In this document: one piece after another, positions 31,173-41,604 of the stretch
Layout: each line of letters starts with the position of its first letter
How positions within the stretch are numbered: the stretch's first letter is position 1
Source of the DNA: Platanthera guangdongensis
Taxonomy: Eukaryota > Streptophyta > Magnoliopsida > Asparagales > Orchidaceae
Assembly: GCA_039583875.1 (NCBI GenBank)
Contig: CM077160.1
Location: 117,663,895-117,727,894 of the forward strand
Direction of reading: 5' to 3'
DNA: 64,000 bases
The notes under the pieces: model-generated
Database searches by the model: none
What the model was told of the DNA's origin: nothing
The model's input: the letters and a program-made list of their open reading frames with translations, nothing else
Program-made: the position numbers and the translations under genes

Positions 31173-34100
31173 TCATTTCTTTTCTTTGCCCTTAACAAGT
31201 TTGATCTCTCTCTTAGGATTGAGGGCTTCTTTGTTTGATCTGGTATCATCTGCTGCACCTAAATATGTTTGCTTTTTAGGCCTGGGAACTACAGCTTCAG
31301 GATGTAATTCCATATACCTGTCAGAATCAAAGAATTTACTTGATGCATATCTCTCTAGCTCTTTCTGTCTCTGTTCAGACATTGTTGAGATGTTAGATGA
31401 ATCTTTTCCTTGCTCTCTAGCCTTTTTGATCTGATCCAGTGCAGCTAGTTCCTTTAATCTTGCAGCCCAGGCAGCTGGATTGTTCTCAGGATCCTCAAAA
31501 GGTATAGATGGCTCATATCTGTTGGAGGGATTGTCTTGAGGAGGCCTGACAGACACAGTTTCTTTCAATTTGTAAGGGAAAGGACCAGATGTTGTATCAG
31601 TTGAAATTTGTCCTCCCCTAGAATATGGGTGTTGCCTTGAGTACCCTTTGGAGTAGACTTGAAGATCTCTTTGATTTCCTCTGTATCCTCCTCTCCTAGA
31701 ATGAGAACCCCTGGATTGGCTTCCCCTATTATAAGATCTAGCATGAGGCTGATAGGGAGCCTGACTTCTGGCTGGGGGTTGAGTTGCAGAGCTTCCACCT
31801 GTACCTGCATCAGGAGGAGGTGGTGGAGGAGGATGAGAGTGTTGAAATTGGGAGGAACCCTTCTCATATTTTCTCTTCTTTTTCATTGTCTTCAGTTGGT
31901 TCTTAGAGTATTGCATCCAGTGCTCAGTAATAGGGCAATCATGTAGAATGTAGTATGGAATATCATTGTTGTCTTTGACTTTAGCAGGAGGTACTCTCTT
32001 CATGGCTTTGCTCCTTGCCTTTCTTTTCCTAGCAATGGTAGCAGAAGAGTCATCAGAGTCTGTTCTAAATTCATCACTTTCAGAACTCTGGTCATCATAA
32101 AGAGCATCAATTTTCTTCATTAAATCCTTCTTGAGCTGTACAGAAGCAGATGAGGCAACAGATGGTGTAGCAGCAGGTGTTGAAATAGTAACAGCAGTAG
32201 ATACAGTAGAAGCAATAACAACAGCAGCAGCAACTATGGGCTCTGGAGAGGTGACAGCAGCAGCAACAGTCTCACTAACAACAACATCAACAGGAGGAAT
32301 ATCATCAGAAACTGCAGAAGGCTCAAATTCAGGTGCCTCTAACATAAGAATTTCCTTGGAAATTGGTTCAACAGTAAGAACAGAAACTTCAGCAGCAGTA
32401 TCAGAAGGTTCAGCAGTAGTAGAGGCAATAATATCAGAAGCAACAACAATGCTTTCTTCAAAAGAAGCAGCAGCATAAACTGAATTGACAAAAGAGGTGA
32501 TGATGCTTGGGTCACAGCAAGAAAATGGCACAAGTGCCTTGGATAGATCCTCTGGAGGTTGGACAGCATTGACCTCTGGCAGACAGTTGAAGTAAAACTG
32601 ATCAAAATTTGATAGCAAAGACCTGAGGTCTATTGCAAGGACTGCAGCAGGAGGACTTTGTGCTTGAGGCACAGCAACAGCAGCAAGAGCAGAAGCTGAA
32701 GAAGCAGTAATAACAGCAGCAGCAGCAGCAGACAGGCTCATAGAAGTAGTCACAGAAGCAGCAGCAGCAACAGCAGCAGCATGAAGACTCACTTCATATG
32801 GCATCTCCCCATGCCTAGATTCAGACAAGTCTGGATCAAGGCACACTGCTGTAGGGGCTGCCTGAGGGAAGAGGGATGAGAGCCTGGCAGAGAGAGCTGC
32901 CACTGACAGGTGTAGTGGAGCCAAGGAGGTCTCCAACAGAAGAGAGAGCCTGGGGGCAAGCAGCTCATACAACCTGTCAGCAAGGGCTGAGATGTCTACT
33001 TGCTCAAGGGTTACTAGAGCGGAGGTAGAAGATGTAGGAGCAGCTGAGGGTTCTGGTAGTGGAGAGCTGGAGTAGAGGGGCAGGGATGGCTCAGGTGTTG
33101 GTAAGGTGGATATGGAGGACAGGGGGATGGAGATAGAGGGGGTGAATGTTGGTTGGTCAATGATTTGGTGTAGAAGGTCTTGAAAGGAAGTGGAGGATGA
33201 GGGTAGCTCAGGAGGAGATGATGGTGAATCATCCATAAAGGAATCATCAATGATGGTGAAGGATGGATGGGAGGGTGATGAAGTGACATCTGGTGGAGGG
33301 TAGGAGAATAATGGATGGAAATGTTCTTCTGGTGTTGGAAGAATAGGTACTGGAGATGGTGTGGATGTTGGAGAGGGGCTGGATATGATGATGGTGGATG
33401 GAGCTGGAATGGTAGAAGGTATGGGAAGGGATGGAATTGGAGGAGGAGGAGAGGCAACAATAGCAGCCAGGTCATCTGCAGGGGCAGAGACCTGTGGAGA
33501 AGTGACTCTTAGAGTCCTTGTGCCTGAAGGAGTGCTGGAGGAGGGCCTGCTGGGCTTGCTGATTTGTCTGTCCCACTTTCCAAAGAGGGCACAAGACAGT
33601 ATCTTGGAAGCATTGATGTGGATTCCAGAGGAGACCAGCAAGGCAGGGCACCTGTGCTGCAGAAACACCCCAATGATTCTCCCAAAGTTGACAAAACTTT
33701 TGTTGATTTTCTTCTTGATGAGGTCAAAGAAGACTTCTCCCCAATTCAGATTTTTCTTGTCTACAAGAGCTCCCATGAGGCAGAGCTGATACCTTGAGAT
33801 TGTATCATGGGCAGAGTGCTTAGCCAGTAGCACTTTCCCAACAACATCTGCCATGAATCTGTATTCTACAAAAAGGTTCTTTTTGAAGAGCTTGCTAGGG
33901 TTGCCCTCTGAATGACCCATTCTGGCAAGCAGTTCAGAATACTCTTCTCCAGATAAGTCAGCAGTATCTTCACCATTCCTCAACTCAAAAACTTCTGATA
34001 AAATTGCTGGGGTTAAGGGTACCTGAGTTCCAGATATAGACCCAACAATGGTGTTGTTATCTTGATTGTGGGTAGTGTAGACCCACTTCTTTATCTCATC

Positions 34101-34265
34101 AGATGCCAGCTTGATCCTGGTGGTCATTATTGCAGTCAGGTTCTGGTCTTTGAATAATCCCAGAATATCTTGAAAAGCCTGGTCAGTTGTGCTGAATGAT
34201 TCCATGTCAATATCAAAACCCGCATCAAACTTCATTGCGGCAAGAACAGCAACTGACACAGCCAT
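31173..34265 (-). CDS. Intact ORF3 of copia element 2 (unknown function, about 1030 aa)
   Basis: Start chosen at the ATG 34263-34265, just after TTTTTGCAG on the minus strand; an upstream in-frame start at 34355 lies in the spacer and has no match in element 3. The N-terminal about 240 residues form the domain shared with elements 1 and 3 (MKFDAGFDIDMESF, LTPAILSEVFELRNGED, VVGKVLLAKHSAHDTISR, FGRIIGVFLQHRC, CALFGKWDRQISKPS). A long Pro/Ser/Thr then Ala/Val-rich low-complexity region follows (CAG-type runs at 32150-32780). A second conserved block has IPYYILHD, HWMQYSKNQLKTMKKKR, an Arg/Gly/Tyr-rich RNA-binding-like stretch, and MELHPEAVVPRPKK near the C-terminus. It occupies the env position, but I see no reliable signal peptide, TM anchor or cleavage site. 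Stop TGA at 31173. It is uninterrupted although gag and pol are broken. Confidence 0.8.
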   Translation of the reverse strand: MAVSVAVLAAMKFDAGFDIDMESFSTTDQAFQDILGLFKDQNLTAIMTTRIKLASDEIKKWVYTTHNQDNNTIVGSISGTQVPLTPAILSEVFELRNGEDTADLSGEEYSELLARMGHSEGNPSKLFKKNLFVEYRFMADVVGKVLLAKHSAHDTISRYQLCLMGALVDKKNLNWGEVFFDLIKKKINKSFVNFGRIIGVFLQHRCPALLVSSGIHINASKILSCALFGKWDRQISKPSRPSSSTPSGTRTLRVTSPQVSAPADDLAAIVASPPPPIPSLPIPSTIPAPSTIIISSPSPTSTPSPVPILPTPEEHFHPLFSYPPPDVTSSPSHPSFTIIDDSFMDDSPSSPPELPSSSTSFQDLLHQIIDQPTFTPSISIPLSSISTLPTPEPSLPLYSSSPLPEPSAAPTSSTSALVTLEQVDISALADRLYELLAPRLSLLLETSLAPLHLSVAALSARLSSLFPQAAPTAVCLDPDLSESRHGEMPYEVSLHAAAVAAAASVTTSMSLSAAAAAVITASSASALAAVAVPQAQSPPAAVLAIDLRSLLSNFDQFYFNCLPEVNAVQPPEDLSKALVPFSCCDPSIITSFVNSVYAAASFEESIVVASDIIASTTAEPSDTAAEVSVLTVEPISKEILMLEAPEFEPSAVSDDIPPVDVVVSETVAAAVTSPEPIVAAAVVIASTVSTAVTISTPAATPSVASSASVQLKKDLMKKIDALYDDQSSESDEFRTDSDDSSATIARKRKARSKAMKRVPPAKVKDNNDIPYYILHDCPITEHWMQYSKNQLKTMKKKRKYEKGSSQFQHSHPPPPPPPDAGTGGSSATQPPARSQAPYQPHARSYNRGSQSRGSHSRRGGYRGNQRDLQVYSKGYSRQHPYSRGGQISTDTTSGPFPYKLKETVSVRPPQDNPSNRYEPSIPFEDPENNPAAWAARLKELAALDQIKKAREQGKDSSNISTMSEQRQKELERYASSKFFDSDRYMELHPEAVVPRPKKQTYLGAADDTRSNKEALNPKREIKLVKGKEKK

Positions 34266-34384
34266 GGGTACCTGCAAAAATTCAACAAACAAAACGACCA
34301 AGTGCAGAACTGTTTGGAGGGAAAGAAAATTCTTGCAGAGAAATCGAAAGCGCAAAAGAGAATGACGGCGAAAAATGAGTTTTA

Positions 34385-34690
34385 TATTAGGGTTCGACGC
34401 AGAATTGGAAAGATCGTTGAACTCAGTTCGACGATCGAGGCTTCTAAAGGAATCTGAAGAGTCTTCAACATCATCGATCTCCGTTCGACGATATTGGAGA
34501 GTGTCGAGCTCCGTTAGACGATCGTTCAGAGAACAAAATCGTCGAGCGCCGTTCGACGATCATTGACCGGAAGAGATAGTTCATACTATCTGAGAGACGC
34601 TGAACTCAGGTCGACGATTTTTGGAAATCGTCGATCTCCGTTCGACGATCTTGGGGCAAATCGTCGAGCGCAGTTCAGAGATCAGAAAAA
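34385..34690. repeat. TCGACGAT motif tract between pol and ORF3, element 2
   Basis: Repeated GTTCGACGAT and ATCGTCGA half-sites (34425, 34485, 34515, 34540, 34610, 34640) in the pol-ORF3 spacer, at the position where element 1 has GTGTCGACAC. Confidence 0.85.
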
Positions 34691-34762
34691 TTCTAGACAC
34701 TAAGAAAAATCAGGATGTTTGCCTAGTCTTGGTCAATTTTTAAGCTTTCAAAATCTTGGATA

Positions 34763-37700
34763 TTATTTAAGACTTCCTCCATCTAACATTCCTAACTGAT
34801 TTAGGAAGAAGGTGTGTTTCTTTTCATCCAATGGCTTGGTGAAAATATCTCCCCTTTATAAATCAGTTGGGATATATTGTAGTTCAATTTTATTCTTTTC
34901 AACATTATCCCTTAAGAAACGATGTCTAATCTCTATGTGTTTTGTCCTACTATGGAGGACTGGATTTTGAGCTATAGAAACAGCACTGGTGTTATCACAA
35001 AAGATTTTAGACTTCTCTAAGTTGTAGCCATAGTCTAGGAGTTAGTTTTGAATCCACAAGATTTGTGAACAACAACTGCCTGCAGCCATATACTCAGCTT
35101 CAGCAGTTGAAGTTGACACAGATGTTTATTTCTTACAAAACCAAGAGACAAGTCTGTCACCAAGGAACTGACAAGTTCCACTGGTGCTTTTCTTGTCAAT
35201 TCTGCATCCAGCATAATCAGCATCAGAGAATCCAGTTAAATCAAATGCTGAATCTTTTGGATACCAGAGACCTAGATTTGGACAACTTTTAACATACCTG
35301 AGAATCCTCTTTACTAGTGTTAGGTGTGAATCTCTAGGGCTTACTTGGAACCTAGCACATATACATGTAGCAAACATTATATCTGGTCTACTGGCTGTAA
35401 GATACAGTAAAGAGCCAATCATTGCTCTATATGTTGTCTGATCAATAGGTTTCCCATGTTCATCAGCATCCAATACAGCATTAGTAGGCATGGGTGTTTT
35501 CATACAAGATGCTTCAGACATACCAAATTTCTTAACCAATTCATTTGCATACTTGGTTTGAGAAATGAAGATGCCTTCAGCATGCTGTTTGACTTGCAAT
35601 CCTAGGAAGAAAGATAGCTCACCCATGCTACTCATCTCAAATTTAGAATGCATTAGGTTGGAAAACCTTCTGCACAATTTGGAGTAAGTAGAACCAAAAA
35701 TAATGTCGTCTACATAAATTTGTACTAGTAGGGTATGGGACTTATGGGTTCTAATGAAAAGAGTTTGGTCTACTCTACCCCTTATAAAACCATTTTCCAA
35801 GAGAAAGCATGTTAGGGTCTCATACCATGCTCTAGGAGCTTGCTTGAGACCATATAATGCTTTATTCAATCTAAAAACATAATCAGGAAAAGTAGGAGAG
35901 ATAAAACCTGGAGGTTGTCTGACATAAACTTCCTCTTTGATGTCTCCATTTAGGAATGCACTTTTGACATCCATCTGATATACCTTGAAGCCTTTGTGTG
36001 CTGCATAAGCTAAAAATATTCTGATGGCTTCTAGTCTTGCAACAGGTGCAAAAGTCTGGTCGTAGTCTATCCCTTCTTCTTGAGAATATCTCTGAGCAAC
36101 TAGCCTTGCCTTGTTTCTTACAATTACTCCTTGATCATCCAGTTTGTTTCTGAATACCCATTTTGTTCCAACAATGGAATGATGCTTAGGCTTTGGCACT
36201 AGTTCCCATATTTTGTTTCTCTCAAATTGATGCAACTCCTCTTGCATTGCAATGATCCAGTGTGGATCTTGCTCTGCATCTTGAATGGACTGAGGTTCAA
36301 TTTGAGATAGGAAGCAAGTGTGCAACAGGTTTTGGTTGACCTGATTTCTGGTTTGCACACCAGCTGAGATTTCTCCAATTATTTGGGAAATTGGATGGTC
36401 TCTTGATGTTACTAAATCAACAGGGGGTGTTGATTGTTCACCAACCTGTGTTGTTGTTTCCTCTTGTGGTACAACAACTGGCTCTTCAAGTTGTTCTTCA
36501 ATATGTTGAGCATTTCCTTCATCTTCACTGCTTTCATCCTCTTGAGTAACCTGTAACTTGTTCAAGTCTTCAACTAGAGAATGTTCCTGCAAGGGTTCTA
36601 TGGTAGAAGAAATCTTCTCCTTGAAAGACATGTTGATTCATCAAATAAGATGATTTATTATAGACCCTATAAGCCTTGCTGATCATGGAGTATCCCAGAA
36701 ACACTCCTTCATCAGCTTTGACTTGAAATTTTGCTAAATATTTCTTGTCATTATTGTGAATGTAGCAAATACAACCAAAGACTCTAAAATAGTCAACTTT
36801 AGGTTTCTTCCCTTTGAGTAATTCATAGGGAGTCTTTCCCTTTAGTTTATGTATCAGACTTCTATTCAGCACATAGTTGGAGGTGTTCACTGCCTCTGCC
36901 CAAAAGGATAGAGGTAGATGAGCATCTGACAACAATGTAGTGACAGATTCAATAAGGGTTCTATTTTTCCTTTCAGCTACCCCATTTTGTTGAGGAGTTC
37001 TAGGAGCTGAGAAAGTATGCCTGATCCCTTCACTCTGACAGAACTCTTGCATAAGAAGAGAATCAAACTCTGTCCCATGATCACTTCTGATCAGGGCAAT
37101 GTGAGTATTGAACTCAATCTGTATACATTTGAGAAACTCTGTCAGACACTTAAAGTTATCAGACTTCTTCCTTAGAAAGAACACCCAAGTGAATCTAGAG
37201 AAGTCATCTACAACTACTAAAGTGTAGGATTTCCCTCCTAGGCTTTGTACTGTGATGGGTCCAAAAAGATCCATGTGTAACAGATACAATATCCTAGGTG
37301 AATCACTCCTATTAAGTAACTTAAAGCTGTTTTTAGTTTGCTTGCCTAATTGACAAGCCCTGCAGAGTCCTTCCTTCTTGTAGGGGCCAGAAGGTAGTCC
37401 TCTAACAAGGTTGTCCTTAGATAGCCTAGCAATAGTTCTAAGGTTTAGGTGTCCTAATCTCTTATGCCATAAAATATTTGGTCTACAGACAGAATTAAAC
37501 AAGCAGATATCTACATCAGTTGAAAGAAAATCTACTAGATAGATGTTACCTTTCTTTTTACCTGTCAACACAGTTGTGTTGTCCTCTGACTTGATTTTGC
37601 ATAAGGCTTTGCTGAAGGTCACCTGGTAGCCTTTATCACACAGTTGACTGATGCTAATTAGGTTGTGCTTCAGTCCTTCCACATAAGCTACCTTCTTGAA

Positions 37701-37898
37701 AGTTACTGATACAATCCGCACTGCACCATATCCTTTAGTCTGTCCAAAGTTTGAATCACCAAAGATAACTTTGGGTCCAAGCTTGGCTCTGAAGGATGTG
37801 AGGTTGTCCTTGTTCCCTGTCATGTGCTTAGAGCACCCACTATCCAAGTACCATTGCTGGTTAGATGTTGGATAGGTCTTCACCTGCACATAAGACAA
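34763..37898 (-). pseudogene. Pol of copia element 2: protease-integrase-RT-RNase H
   Basis: Minus strand. Protease WYLDSGCSKHMTGNK (about 37840); pre-integrase WHKRLGHLNLRT; integrase [59 protein letters not shown] (36900-37400). RT with [24 protein letters not shown] and the catalytic [10 protein letters not shown] (35700-36000). RNase H with [30 protein letters not shown] and DIFTKPLDE (34780-35230). A deletion of about 36 bases near 36640, relative to element 3, shifts the frame between integrase and RT. RNase H has three stops (35126-35128, 35042-35044, 34856-34858), each at a Gln codon of element 3. Not functional. Confidence 0.92.
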
Positions 37899-37949
37899 TT
37901 CATTTGTTTTTGACCCAGTTTACCTTGGGCCTAGGTTAATAACCTTTAA

Positions 37950-39978
37950 ATTCTGAAATGAAAGACATCCCAGGTTGACTCTTATAACCTTCAGGATGAT
38001 ATCTCCTTGGAGGTATAATCCATTCAGTATAAGGGTTAAAGATTTGGGATGAAGGACCCTTAGGATTTAATTTTGATTTGCCCTTGAAAAATTTTCCAGA
38101 GCTCTGACCTCTGTTCGACGATCTTGGAGCTGCGTTCGACGATCTTGGGTCAGATCGTCGAGCTCTGTTCGACGGTCGACTATGGCTGAGGTCAGGTATT
38201 TGAGATCGTCGACCTGCGTTCGACGACTTTGGCTGAGATCGTCGATCTGTGTTCGACGATTTTGCCTGAGATCGTCGAGCTGCGTTCGACGATCGTCGAT
38301 CTCCGTTTGGCGATTGTCGATCTCCGTTCGACGATTTCTACTGGGACTTAGTTTTCTGAGGCAGATCAGAATTTTTCCTAGCAACCTCTATAACTCCCTT
38401 TCCTTTGTCAGAAATGAATTTGATTGGAGTTGTTAGAACTATAGGTTGGCTGGATGAAGCACCCAAGCCCAGTGTACTGTTAAATCTGGAGTTCACTGTG
38501 CTTGTGATGTCCATCAGCTTGATGCTTCTCCCATTGAGGGATTCTTCAAGCTTCTTGGCCTCAAAGAGCTCACTTTTCAGTGAAGCTATCTGTTCCCTAC
38601 AGCACTCCAACTTCTGAGAGAGTTTGAGGTTTTCTGACTTTAAAGTATTGTGTTCAGATAATTGATTTCTGAGAGAGATAATTTCTTTCTCAGACTTTAG
38701 CTGGTCTAAACACAGTGCTTTAAATTCAGATTTAAAATCCTCTGAACTAAAATCAAAAGAACCAATTACCTGATTTTCTTCAGGTTGAGTCTCTGAATCT
38801 GACTCTGACTCTTCTTCTTCTGAATTATGCTGTGAGGCATTGATTGCCATCATGCAGAACTCTTTTTCTTCTGCATAATCTTCATCATCACTGGAGCTGG
38901 ATGATGCTTCTGACTCTTCTTCAGTCTCACTCCAGGATTCAGCAACAAAGCCCTTTCTTGTATGTTTATTTTTGCTTGATGAGGGTTTGCCATTGCCATT
39001 CCTCTTGGAGTCTTTCTCCTTTCTTCTTTCTTTCCTGTCCCTTCTATCCTTGTTCTTGTTCTCTGGACAGTCAGGAACTATGTGCCCTGGTTTCCTGCAA
39101 CCAAAGCAAATAATGTCTTTATTATTATTATTGATGGACTTGTCATACCTTGGCTTCTCATGTTCCTTGTATGATCTCCTTCTGAAGTCCTTTCTGGCCA
39201 TCTTATAAAATCTTTTGGCCAACAGACTTAGCAGTTCATCATTGCCTGTGGCTTTGTCTTCAGGCAGATCTTCAGTTGCCTTGAAGGCTATGGTCTTCTC
39301 TTTTCTTGTGGCTGGTGAGGCAGCCTTCTGTTCTTCCTCTCTATTTTTGATGAGTAGCTCATAAGATTTGAGCTTACCCAATAGAGCTTCAATAGTGATC
39401 TCATTCAGACTTCTGGCATCCTTAATTGGCCAGATTCTTGAATCCCAAGTGCTAGGGAAGCACATTAGGATCTTGTCATTGAGTTCAGTTAGAGAGATCT
39501 CTTTGTCCAATGTCCTGAGTTCACTGACAATTAGACTTAGCCTGTTGTATATGTCTCCCACTGACTCAGTTTCTCCCTTCTTGAAGTTCTCATATTGAGA
39601 GATGAGATGGGATCTCCTATCCTTTCTCTCATCAGCTGAGCCTGAGACTATTTCTGAGAGTTTGTCCCAAATTTCCTTTGCTGAATTGCATTCAGCCACC
39701 TTCTGAAATATGTCATCAGACATTGTCTGGGCCAAGATATTCATAGCCTTGGCATCAGCTACCTTCCATCTCTTGATATCATCATCTGTTTCTGATGGAG
39801 GTGGAACAGCATTTGTACTTGTGTTCTCTGGGAGTCTTGGACACACTGTCAAAACAGAGTTGAAAATATCTTCGTCAATAGAATTCATGTACAGTTTGAT
39901 CCTTGCTTTCCAAAGTGCAAACTTGGATAGATTGCACATTGGAGGTCTGGTGCTAGCATAATCTTTGTTTTGGGCCAT
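37950..39978 (-). pseudogene. Gag of copia element 2 with motif-encoded repeat tail
   Basis: The ATG 39976-39978 starts MAQNKDYASTRPP. The capsid region has CNLSKFALWKARIKLYM, AKEIWDKLSEIVSGSADERK, LISQYENFKKGETESV and LNDKILMCFPSTWDSRIW. The zinc knuckle CFGCRKPGHIVPDC lies at about 39060-39105. Then come acidic and coiled-coil-like regions and a TAG at 38338-38340. In the same frame beyond that stop, 38100-38337 encodes a basic repeat of SSN-x-x-RRS type and a conserved tail (YTEWIIPPRRYHPEGYKSQP) ending at TAA about 37950. Element 3 reads through the same repeat without that stop, so the TAG is probably a mutation. Confidence 0.85.
38100..38340 (-). repeat. In-frame TCGTCGA repeat inside gag, element 2
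   Basis: Seven or so units of about 33 bases built on TCGTCGAAC…TCGACGATCT. Read in gag phase they give an 11-residue period with SSN and RRS anchors. The DNA motif is that of the LTR and pol-ORF3 spacer tracts. Confidence 0.85.
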
Positions 39979-40096
39979 GATTTGTGAAAGCAAAATCTAA
40001 TAATAAACTACAAAAGAAAACAGATCTAACTTGGGATCTTTGGGTTCAGGTGTTAGCCTGTACAACCAATCAGGTATGGTATGTTTAACCAACCTG
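39979..40096 (-). other. Leader of element 2
   Basis: Short untranslated stretch between primer site and gag ATG; no feature beyond AT-richness. Confidence 0.5.
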
Positions 40097-40108
40097 GCTC
40101 TGATACCA
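40097..40108 (-). promoter_or_regulatory. Initiator-Met tRNA primer-binding site of element 2
   Basis: The minus strand reads TGGTATCAGAGC, two bases from the LTR; complementarity extends through CAGGTT. Confidence 0.93.
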
Positions 40109-40110
40109 AT

Positions 40111-41604
40111 TGAAAGTGCAGCTAGATCTGATATACTCTAGAGGGGGGGTGAATAGAGTATATGGTGCTTTGAAGCTTTTTACAACAATTGTTGTAATAA
40201 CAGTGAGCAGGGAAGCAATAAAAATTCTAATCACAGAACTAAACTAAACAAAAGCTAATCACAGAATAATCAAGGCCAGAAACAAAAATAAAGATAAGCA
40301 AAACCAGAAGACACAAGAAAATATAGTGGTTCCCCTAAACTTGGGTACATCCACTCTTCCACCACCCTAGGTAGGAATCCACTGCAGGATGAGTTAATCA
40401 GGTGTCCTGGGCACCAATGAGCTTTTGATAAGGTGCTCAAAAACCAAAGCAGATTTTATGATCAGGTGTCTTGCCACCAATGAGCTTTTGACAAGGTGCT
40501 CAAAAACCAAGCTCAAACTTTTGAAGGGAGTTTGAGAAACCCTTTACAGAGAGGGGGTGAGAGAGTGATGGAAGTCTTCTCTTTCTCAAACAACTGAGAA
40601 GACTATGTGGATTGTTGATGTCAAAGCTCCCCCTGAATCCTTGAGATCTTCAGGAAGAAAAGCTTTGCTGAGGGTGATAGGCCTTCAAAGATTGAACTCC
40701 AGCAATAGATGATTTCAGCAATGACTGAAATATTGAATGTCTGGAGTCTGGAAATATGTTGGCCTTGAACACTTTGGACAAGAGAGATCTGAAGATTTGA
40801 GAGAGCTTGATCTCCTTGGATGTGTGTTCTTGAGAATTCTTTGACACAGAAGATTTTTGAATGTCTCTCTGTAATCTGTGTATCTCTACTGACGATTCAA
40901 AAAAGAATTCTTCTCTTTTATTCTCTGATACAGAATAGAATAACATTCTCTGTCAAGAATAGCTGTTGATCTGCATTAATTGCATCCTTAATTGCAAAAT
41001 CTCTTCTGGAGGAATGTCCATAGAAATATTCCTTGAAACTTGGTCCAGAAATGAATGAAAACGGCTAGGAAATCTCTGAATTAATTGCAGAATAATGCAT
41101 GAACTGATTTGAATTTGACTCTAGAAACATCCTTGAAGTTATCTGAAATCGTCGAACTGAGCTCTGCTATCGTCGAGCTGAGCTCAGCGATCTGGAAATA
41201 TACAGCAGCAAAATATCGTCGATCTGAGCTCAAAGATCGTCGAACTGAGCTCAGAGATAAAGATCCAAAGCAGAGTCAAAATCGTCGACCTGAGCCCACC
41301 GATCGTCGAACTGAGTTCGACGATATAATGAAGTTGAGCTCAGCGATCGTCGAATGGAGTTCGATGATCTGTCGAAGTTGAGCTAGACGATCGTCGATCG
41401 GAGTTCGACGAATCGTCGTGCTGAGCTCTACGATATGACTTAGTCTCCAAACAGAAAATCTTGGTCTTCAGGGCAGCTTCCAAACCTAGACTTCTAACCC
41501 TTAGACTCAATTCTAATTGACCTATAGAGCTATACAGGAGGTCAAGCAATGATTCCTAGAGACATAGTGATCCTGACCCAAATTAGTAATAGGGTGTTCC
41601 AACA
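40111..41604 (-). repeat. 5' LTR of element 2
   Basis: 1494 bases, nearly identical to 29516-31007. TCGTCGA tract at 41148-41435. Flanked on the right by the CAATC duplication. No gene. Confidence 0.95.
41148..41435. repeat. TCGTCGA/TCGACGA motif array in the element 2 5' LTR
   Basis: Unit-by-unit match to 30563-30833, with CG changes in some units (ATCGTCGAACTGAGCTC here versus ATCGTCAAACTGAGCTC there). Confidence 0.9.

Larger units (their letters stand above)
29516..41604 (-). mobile_element. Sirevirus-type Ty1-copia element 2, nested in the element 3 LTR
   Basis: 12.1 kb. LTRs 29516-31007 and 40111-41604 are flanked by perfect CAATC duplications (29511-29515, 41605-41609). The uninterrupted site survives in the other LTR of element 3 (about 54345-54375), where GGAAAGAATTAGCAATC runs straight into AATGACTTTCC. 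LTRs differ at about 1.4 % over the 360 bases compared, making it the youngest complete element here. Primer site, gag, pol, ORF3 and polypurine tract are all present; gag and pol have breaks, ORF3 does not. Confidence 0.97.

Noticed and set aside
31659..33789. Plus-strand ORFs opposite ORF3 of element 2 (Thr/Ala- and Gly/Trp-rich)
   Set aside because: Shadows of the low-complexity minus-strand ORF3; amino-acid composition mirrors GCA/CAG-type codons.
34266..34355. Upstream start of ORF3 in element 2 with a hydrophobic leader
   Set aside because: The extra 30 residues could look like a signal peptide, but they span the acceptor-like TTTTTGCAG and have no counterpart in element 3; the start after the CAG is preferred.
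38067..38384. Arg/Asp-rich minus-strand ORF in the TCGTCGA tract (RRTQIDDL repeats) as a separate gene
   Set aside because: It is the out-of-phase reading of the gag repeat; element 3 supports the SSN…RRS phase instead.
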